Of a DNA stretch of 12,903 nt, positions 6,882 through 12,903 are shown piece after piece (position 1 is the stretch's first letter; every line of letters begins with the position of its first letter). This DNA comes from Pollutimonas sp035515055 (GTDB lineage Bacteria; Pseudomonadota; Gammaproteobacteria; Burkholderiales; Burkholderiaceae_B). Where the stretch lies: NCBI GenBank assembly GCA_035515055.1, contig DATJBV010000027.1, positions 1-12,903 on the forward strand. The letters run 5' to 3'. The notes beneath the pieces were generated by a model, which had not been told where the DNA came from, did no database searches, and saw only the letters and a program-made list of their open reading frames with translations. Both the position numbers and the translations under genes were made by a program.

Positions 6882-7225
6882 CAGTGCTCACCTTCGGAGG
6901 CAATGGGCCCCTTGGTTTTCAGGATAGCCCCATTGCGCGCGTCGATCTTGAGTTTGATCAACTTGCCGTCACGCCGCAGCACCTTGATCTTGTATATCCA
7001 TATGCCGTCGTCCTCGTCGAACTCGATTTTCACGATCTGGCCTGGAATGTCGCGCTCCACCTGATCCATAACGGCACGCAACGGCAGCACTTGACCCGCT
7101 TCGAGAGCGCGGCGCGCTTGCTCGTGGTCGTCTTCATGGCTGTGCCCGTGACTTGCCGCCAACGGCGCCATGGCGCCGAGCAGCGCAGCGGCAAAGACGC
7201 CAATGGCAAAACTTCTTTTCAACAT
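6881..7225 (-). CDS. Secreted PepSY-domain protein with His-rich N-terminus
   Basis: A 114-residue periplasmic protein. Residues 1-24 form a Sec signal peptide (MLKRSFAIGVFAAALLGAMA, then PLAA). The mature protein opens with SHGHSHEDDHE (25-35), a cluster of four His and four acidic residues that could bind divalent metal. A single PepSY domain follows (about 37-106), with ALEAGQVLPLRAVMDQVE, GQIVKIEFDEDDGIWIYKIKV and LIKLKIDARNGAIL, the canonical helix-beta-beta-beta pattern. PepSY proteins encoded with kinases are thought to modulate the sensor or a periplasmic partner; here that role is inferred from the operon. I chose ATG at 7225 because a GGGGGG run lies 5 bases upstream and the signal peptide then begins properly; an upstream start at 7252 adds nine polar residues. 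It is the first gene of the PepSY-regulator-kinase operon. Confidence 0.9.
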   Translation of the reverse strand: MLKRSFAIGVFAAALLGAMAPLAASHGHSHEDDHEQARRALEAGQVLPLRAVMDQVERDIPGQIVKIEFDEDDGIWIYKIKVLRRDGKLIKLKIDARNGAILKTKGPIASEGEH

Positions 7226-7273
7226 TCTGGCCCCCCGATTCCGCCGTGTCATCCGCGCGCGGCGGCATGAAGC

Positions 7274-7308
7274 ATTTATAGCGCCAGCCAGATGAACGCA
7301 AGATGAAC
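7274..7308 (-). promoter_or_regulatory. Predicted response-regulator-controlled promoter of the PepSY/two-component operon
   Basis: Read on the minus strand, GTTCATCT (7308-7301), TGC, GTTCATCT (7297-7290): a perfect 8-base direct repeat with an 11-bp period. The -10-like TATAAAT (7280-7274) follows 10 bases after the second GTTCATC heptamer. The repeat therefore covers the -35 region, as expected for class-II activation by a PhoP/PmrA-like regulator. The predicted transcription start is near 7268, about 43 bases before the ATG at 7225. No good -35 hexamer exists, which fits activator dependence. Confidence 0.6.
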
Positions 7309-7313
7309 ATGTG

Positions 7314-7347
7314 CTTCAGAAAGCGTTCATGTGCCCAGCCGCACAAT
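7314..7347 (+). promoter_or_regulatory. Predicted divergent promoter of the ferric-reductase-like gene, degenerate copy of the same box
   Basis: On the plus strand, CTTCAGA (7314-7320), AAGC, GTTCATG (7325-7331): an imperfect heptamer repeat, again with an 11-bp period. CACAAT (7342-7347, four of six matches to TATAAT) begins 10 bases later, exactly the spacing seen on the other side. Five bases separate the two tandem pairs. If real, the transcript has a leader of about 85 bases that includes the palindrome at 7386-7397. The weaker match suggests lower affinity or dependence on high regulator phosphorylation. Confidence 0.4.
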
Positions 7348-7385
7348 AGCTGCACGGTCGGGAATCCAACCAGCACTTACCTCAG

Positions 7386-7397
7386 CGCTACGTAGCG
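7386..7397. repeat. Perfect 12-bp palindrome in the leader of the ferric-reductase-like gene
   Basis: CGCTACGTAGCG, self-complementary, 42 bases before the ATG at 7440. It may be an operator for a second, dimeric repressor, or chance. It has no loop, so it is not a good RNA hairpin. Confidence 0.3.
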
Positions 7398-7439
7398 TCC
7401 CCCAACCGCTAGCCTCCACTCCTCACACCGGACCCGCTC

Positions 7440-8768
7440 ATGAAAACCGTACTCGCCACCTTACTCGCCGCCATCACCTTGGCATGGGGATGGGATTTCT
7501 TCTATATCAACCCAGCCTCGTCCGCGTCGCTACCTTGGTTGATACGCCAGCAAGCACTGCTTCTGAGCGGACTCTGGTCCATTGGCCTTATGTCGCTGGT
7601 CATGCTGCTGGCAACCCGGCCCGCCTGGATGGAGCGCCCCCTGGGCGGCATGGACCGCGTTTACCGCTTGCATAAATGGGCGGGAATATTAGCCATTGTG
7701 TTCGCGGCGGCGCATTGGCTGCTGGACATGTCGAGCGACCTTCTCAAAGCGCTTATCGGCAAGGCCGGACGTCCCCCGAAAGGCGATTTAACGGCTTTCG
7801 CGCATGCCATGCGCGATATATCGAAAGACATGGGCGAATGGGCCATCTATGCCTTGTTGATCATGCTGGCCATCACTTTGTGGAAACGATTTCCCTACCG
7901 CATTTGGCGCTACGTTCATCGGGCCATGCCCTTCCTCTACCTGGCCCTTGTATTCCATACGGCTGTCATGGCGCCGAACCAGTACTGGTCCGAGCCGCTG
8001 GGCCTGCTCATGCTTGCCTTGATGGCCACGGGCGTCTTGGCAAGCATCCAAGTCTTCCTGGGCCATATCGGAAGGAACCGCCGGTTCAATGCGACCATCG
8101 CCATCATTGCCCATCACGGCACGGGCGTCACCGAGATAACATGCCAGCTCGAACAAAAATGGCCTGGGCATAAGCCGGGGCAATTTGCGTTCGTCACCTT
8201 CGATCGCACCGAAGGGGCGCATCCATTCACCATCTCGAGCGCTCAACGTCCCGGACGCAGCGTTGTATTCCAGATCAAGGCCCTGGGCGACTACACCGAT
8301 AAACTTGCGCATCGCCTGACCATAGGCCAGACCGCGACGATCGAAGGACCTTATGGCCACTTCGATGTGAATCGGCGCAACAAGCGGGCTCGCCAAATAT
8401 GGGTCGCCGCCGGCATAGGCGTGACGCCCTTCCTGTCCTGGCTTGCCTCGTTACAGCAATCAGACAGTGGCGGCAACACGCCTACCGCGGATCTGCATTA
8501 TTTCGTGCGAGATGCCCGGACAGATCCGTTCGTGGAAAAGCTGCGTGAGCTATGCGCACCCCTTCCCGGGATAACGCTGAACATCCACTCGACCGGGGAA
8601 GGCAAGCCCGCCAATGCAGGCTCCATTCTCGCGCACTACATGCCCGAGCACCGTCATGAAATCTGGTATTGCGGTCCCACGGGACTGGCTGACACGCTGA
8701 AGCGATACATCAAGGAAGGCGGCTGGCGGCGAGTCAAATTCCACCAGGAAGCGTTCGAAATGCGTTAG
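7440..8768 (+). CDS. Ferric-reductase-like transmembrane flavocytochrome (FRE/NOX family)
   Basis: A 442-residue inner-membrane oxidoreductase that should move electrons from cytosolic NAD(P)H through FAD and membrane haem b. There are six hydrophobic segments (about 3-22, 38-58, 77-97, 132-149, 160-178, 187-207). The haem-ligand pattern of the family is present as two His pairs: His78/His92 and His160/His173, spaced 14 and 13. The cytosolic half has FAD-binding HPFTISS (261-267), GPYGHF (303-308), the nucleotide loop AAGIGVTPF (323-331) and the NAD-binding CGP (411-413). An insertion of about 20 residues (AGRPPKGDLTAF...) lies between TM3 and TM4. The electron acceptor is unknown: ferric iron, cupric ion or oxygen are all possible for this family. 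It is divergent from the PepSY/two-component operon and convergent with the araC-type gene. No clear Shine-Dalgarno precedes the ATG. Confidence 0.9.
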   Translation: MKTVLATLLAAITLAWGWDFFYINPASSASLPWLIRQQALLLSGLWSIGLMSLVMLLATRPAWMERPLGGMDRVYRLHKWAGILAIVFAAAHWLLDMSSDLLKALIGKAGRPPKGDLTAFAHAMRDISKDMGEWAIYALLIMLAITLWKRFPYRIWRYVHRAMPFLYLALVFHTAVMAPNQYWSEPLGLLMLALMATGVLASIQVFLGHIGRNRRFNATIAIIAHHGTGVTEITCQLEQKWPGHKPGQFAFVTFDRTEGAHPFTISSAQRPGRSVVFQIKALGDYTDKLAHRLTIGQTATIEGPYGHFDVNRRNKRARQIWVAAGIGVTPFLSWLASLQQSDSGGNTPTADLHYFVRDARTDPFVEKLRELCAPLPGITLNIHSTGEGKPANAGSILAHYMPEHRHEIWYCGPTGLADTLKRYIKEGGWRRVKFHQEAFEMR

Positions 8769-8776
8769 CGCCGCGC

Positions 8777-8792
8777 GATGCCAACTGGCATC
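8777..8792. terminator. Possible bidirectional hairpin between convergent genes
   Basis: GATGCC (8777-8782), AACT, GGCATC (8787-8792): a 6-bp perfect stem with a 4-base loop in the 22-base gap between the ferric-reductase-like stop and the AraC-type stop, overlapping the latter. No T-run follows on either strand, so efficiency as an intrinsic terminator is doubtful. Confidence 0.3.
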
Positions 8793-9576
8793 ATGTGCCC
8801 GACAAGGTCTTAATGAAGTCGCTGGGGGTCATTCCCAGGTTGCGCCTGAACATGGCGGTAAAGGCGCTTTGAGTTTGGTAGCCGAGGTCCAGGGCAATGC
8901 CAAGAACCTGGCGGCCCTCGGCCAGCCACTCCAGCGCCGTCAGCAGCTTGGCTTGCTGGCGCCACTGCATGAATGGCATTCCCAGTTCCTGGACGAACAA
9001 CCGGTGCAGCGTACGCTGGTCGTATCCAAGATCTTTTGCCCATTCTTGCAACGTTTTCGTGTCATCCAGATGTTCTTGGATATGCGTGCATATGGCGGCA
9101 AGGCGATGATCGTGCGGAGTGGGCAGGTGCAGCGGCAGATCGGCATGCCGCGTGACCTCCTCGAGCAGGAGTTCCATCAGCAACATGGTGCGCCTGCATG
9201 ATCTGCCGCTCATCGGCGCGGCCGCGACGGCGCAAACGATTTCGCGAAAAAGCGACGATACCGGCAAGGTGCAACTGTGCGCCGGGAGTCCATGCAGATA
9301 GCCCCGATTGATGAATACCGAGCGCAGCCGCACTTTGCCGAGCATGCGGATTTTGTGGCTTACATGGGGCGCGAGCCAAAGCGCTCTATTGGGAGGCACC
9401 ACCCAGTGTCCGTCGCTGCTGGACACCACCATGACACCGCTCAAGGCCAGCTTGATCTGGCCCATGTCGTGCGCCTGGTCGGACAATATGGTCGAATCGG
9501 TAAAGTCGCGGCAAAGGCCGCCACCCAACATCCCCGTGTCGGCCGTACTGGCAGTATCAACTTCCGCGTTCATCAC
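8791..9576 (-). CDS. AraC family transcriptional regulator with cupin-type sensing domain
   Basis: A 261-residue regulator. The N-terminal half (about 20-110) looks like the AraC_binding cupin: LSGVMVVSSSDGHWVVPPNRALWLAPHVSHKIRM carries the beta-barrel pattern with His residues near the ligand pocket. The C-terminal domain (about 160-258) has both helix-turn-helix units, TLQEWAKDLGYDQRTLHRLF and VLGIALDLGYQTQSAFTAMF, followed by the family-defining RNLGMTPSDF. AAGGAG lies 9 bases before a GTG at 9576 and 12 before the ATG at 9573, so the GTG is slightly preferred; the proteins differ by one residue. It lies on the same strand as acsA, 76 bases after its stop, but a strong hairpin separates them, so it may have its own promoter. 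It is convergent with the flavocytochrome gene. Its effector and targets cannot be read from the sequence. Confidence 0.9.
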   Translation of the reverse strand: MMNAEVDTASTADTGMLGGGLCRDFTDSTILSDQAHDMGQIKLALSGVMVVSSSDGHWVVPPNRALWLAPHVSHKIRMLGKVRLRSVFINRGYLHGLPAHSCTLPVSSLFREIVCAVAAAPMSGRSCRRTMLLMELLLEEVTRHADLPLHLPTPHDHRLAAICTHIQEHLDDTKTLQEWAKDLGYDQRTLHRLFVQELGMPFMQWRQQAKLLTALEWLAEGRQVLGIALDLGYQTQSAFTAMFRRNLGMTPSDFIKTLSGT

Positions 9577-9600
9577 AATGAGCTGCTCCTTAAGCTGAAA

Positions 9601-9640
9601 TATTTGCCCCCGCCAAGCTCGCGCCTGGCAGGGGCAAATA
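9601..9640 (-). terminator. Strong hairpin, probable terminator of the liv-acsA operon
   Basis: TATTTGCCCC (9601-9610) pairs perfectly with GGGGCAAATA (9631-9640). After one mismatch the stem continues with GCCA (9612-9615) and TGGC (9626-9629) around a 10-base loop. It begins 12 bases after the acsA stop on the minus strand. The 3' side reads ATATTT, a modest U-rich stretch, so Rho-independent termination is plausible. It occupies half of the acsA-araC gap. Confidence 0.65.
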
Positions 9641-9652
9641 GGGCATACCGCG

Positions 9653-11632
<1,980 letters not shown>

Positions 11633-11665
11633 TACATACACTCCTGCTTATACATGAACATGGCG

Positions 11666-12370
11666 TCAAGCCGCCGCGCCGAGATAACGATTCATGATCT
11701 CGGGCTTCGCGTGCAGCTCGTCGCTCGTGCCTTCGAAGACCACGTGTCCGGTGTTGAGCAGGTAGCAGCGGTCGGCCATGGAAAGCGCGGCCGCCACGTT
11801 TTGCTCGACAACGACAATGGTCCGGCCCTGGCGGGCCAAGTCCTGACATACGTTCATCAGGTCCCGTACGATAAGCGGCGCAAGTCCCTCGAAGGGTTCG
11901 TCCAGCAAGATCACCTTGGCGTCGCGGATCATGGCGCGCGCAATGGCCACCATTTGCTGTTCGCCGCCCGAGAGTTCGCGCCCCTTGTTGTTGCGGCGCT
12001 CATCCAGGCGGGGAAACGTGCGGTAGATCTCGTCGTAGCTCAACGGCTTGGCCGCCGTCATTGCGGCCAACTGAAGATTTTCGTGCACGCTGATGCCGCC
12101 GATGACGCGGCGTTCCTCGGGCACCAACTGCAGACCTTCGCGGGCGATCAGGTGCGCCGGCATGTGCTCGATAGACTTGCCGTTGAACTTGATCGTGCCC
12201 GAGCGGGCGGTGAGCGCGCCCGCTATGGTCTTGAGCAACGTGGATTTGCCCGCGCCATTGCGGCCGAGCAAGGCCACCACTTCGTTTTCGTTAACGTTCA
12301 GCGAGACATCGAACAATATATGCGAGTCGCCATAAAAGGTGTTTACACCATCAACTTGAAGCAAACTCAT
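11666..12370 (-). CDS. livF: Branched-chain amino acid-type ABC transporter ATPase LivF
   Basis: A 234-residue cytosolic ATPase of the HAAT (branched-chain amino acid/amide) ABC family. It has Walker A GRNGAGKST (36-44), a Q-loop region LQLVPEERRVIGGISVHENL (80-99) typical of LivF, the signature LSGGEQQ (133-139), Walker B VILLDEP (153-159) and the switch region with His replaced in VVVEQN (186-191), the usual LivF form. It ends in the family's typical 'RYLGA'. Its start overlaps the livG stop as ATGA, so the two ATPases are made together and should form a heterodimer under the LivHM-type permeases, which must lie beyond the right edge. Substrates of this family include amino acids, urea and short carboxylates; acsA directly downstream makes a carboxylate worth considering. 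Confidence 0.93.
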   Translation of the reverse strand: MSLLQVDGVNTFYGDSHILFDVSLNVNENEVVALLGRNGAGKSTLLKTIAGALTARSGTIKFNGKSIEHMPAHLIAREGLQLVPEERRVIGGISVHENLQLAAMTAAKPLSYDEIYRTFPRLDERRNNKGRELSGGEQQMVAIARAMIRDAKVILLDEPFEGLAPLIVRDLMNVCQDLARQGRTIVVVEQNVAAALSMADRCYLLNTGHVVFEGTSDELHAKPEIMNRYLGAAA

Positions 12371-12903
12371 GATTCTTCCACGCCTCCCAGATAAGCGTCC
12401 TGAACGGCCTTGCTGTTGCGGATTTCGTCGGGCGTGCCTTCCGCCAGGAAATTGCCGTCATACAAGACAGTGATTTTGTCTGCCAATTCGAACATGGCGT
12501 CCATATCGTGCTCGACAATGAGAACGGTGCGCCCGCGCCGTATGCTCTTGAGCAAAGCCACGGTTTGTACGCGTTCTTCCGGGCTCATGCCCGCCAGCGG
12601 CTCATCGAGCAGCAACACGTTCGCGCCCGTCGCCAATGCCAGGCCTATTTCCACGCGGCGCTTCTCGCCGTACGACAGTTCGTGCACCAGCGTATCGGCA
12701 CGGTGGCCGAGTTCCACCAGGTCCATCGCGGCGTCGACCTGATCGTTGGTGGCGGTGTCGGTATCGAGACTGGCCAACGCGTCGAATCGGAAAGAGCCCC
12801 GTTTCTGGGCCAATACCGACATCAGGATGTTCTGGCGTACCGTTAGCGCGTCGAAGAGCTCGTTGACCTGATAGCTCTTGCTCATGCCCATCTGGCACAC
12901 CTG
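12367..12903 (-). CDS. livG: Branched-chain amino acid-type ABC transporter ATPase LivG, C-terminal part
   Basis: Partial: the frame is open through the right edge and lacks its N-terminus (Walker A and about 70-80 residues). The visible 178 codons begin QVCQMGMSKSYQ, corresponding to the LivG 'GxxRTFQ' Q-loop region, then NELFDALTVRQNILMSV. The signature is LSYGEKRRVEIGLALA, the form used by LivG rather than LivF, followed by Walker B VLLLDEPLAGMSPEE and the switch His in VLIVEHDMDAMFELAD. The C-terminus GTPDEIRNSKAVQDAYLG is typical of LivG, with a short EES tail. It lies upstream of and overlaps livF by four bases. The MxxGMSKSYQ segment has Ser-Lys-Ser in place of the commoner Ala-Arg-Thr, a minor variant. 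Confidence 0.92.
   Translation of the reverse strand, partial: QVCQMGMSKSYQVNELFDALTVRQNILMSVLAQKRGSFRFDALASLDTDTATNDQVDAAMDLVELGHRADTLVHELSYGEKRRVEIGLALATGANVLLLDEPLAGMSPEERVQTVALLKSIRRGRTVLIVEHDMDAMFELADKITVLYDGNFLAEGTPDEIRNSKAVQDAYLGGVEES

Noticed and set aside
9569..9575. Single GTTCATC heptamers elsewhere (also within 7914-7920 and livF)
   Set aside because: They are not tandem, have no -10 at the right distance and mostly lie in coding sequence, so they are not called regulator sites.
11654..12394. 246-codon plus-strand open frame opposite livF and the end of livG
   Set aside because: Antisense to intact ABC ATPases with all motifs; no domain of its own.

Overview
The window reads as chromosomal DNA of a GC-rich betaproteobacterium. 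The gene set and the protein styles (a 659-residue acetyl-CoA synthetase beside HAAT-type LivGF, CreA, a PepSY/two-component operon) fit Burkholderiales, most likely Alcaligenaceae (Bordetella, Achromobacter or Pusillimonas relatives). That placement is my judgement from protein resemblance, not from a search. Coding density is high, no gap without a gene exceeds about 215 bases, and I see no tRNA, rRNA, CRISPR array, insertion sequence or phage gene.

Region 1 (1-1151, minus strand): an MTA/SAH nucleosidase-like gene, then a wrecked remnant of a YpfH-type alpha/beta-hydrolase with an internal deletion and frameshift, then the first 30 codons of an unidentified gene that runs off the left edge.

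Region 2 (1315-4827): creA (plus), a short spermidine-synthase-fold protein (minus), yjdM (formerly 'phnA', plus), an isolated N-terminal fragment of an AMP-binding acyl-CoA synthetase (plus), a DoxX-family membrane protein (plus) and a patatin/RssA-like lipid hydrolase (plus). The last three are closely spaced and probably form one transcript.

Region 3 (4837-8768) is the most coherent unit. A minus-strand operon encodes a secreted PepSY protein with a His/Asp/Glu-rich N-terminus, a PhoP/OmpR-type response regulator and a sensor histidine kinase, with overlapping stop/start codons. Divergent from it is a ferric-reductase-like membrane flavocytochrome. The shared intergenic region carries tandem GTTCATC heptamers with 11-bp periodicity, in mirror-image arrangement, each pair set 10 bp from a -10-like hexamer. 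This suggests that one response regulator drives both sides, an inference from sequence geometry alone.

Region 4 (8791-12903, minus strand): a branched-chain-amino-acid-type ABC ATPase pair (livG partial, livF), acetyl-CoA synthetase (acsA), a strong hairpin that looks like the operon terminator, and an AraC-family regulator. livG-livF-acsA look co-transcribed, hinting at coupled uptake and CoA activation of a carboxylate.

I do not see a dramatic undescribed system. The best leads are the mirror-image regulatory region at 7274-7347 with the PepSY/two-component/flavocytochrome module around it, the stand-alone AMP-binding fragment, and the internally deleted hydrolase.
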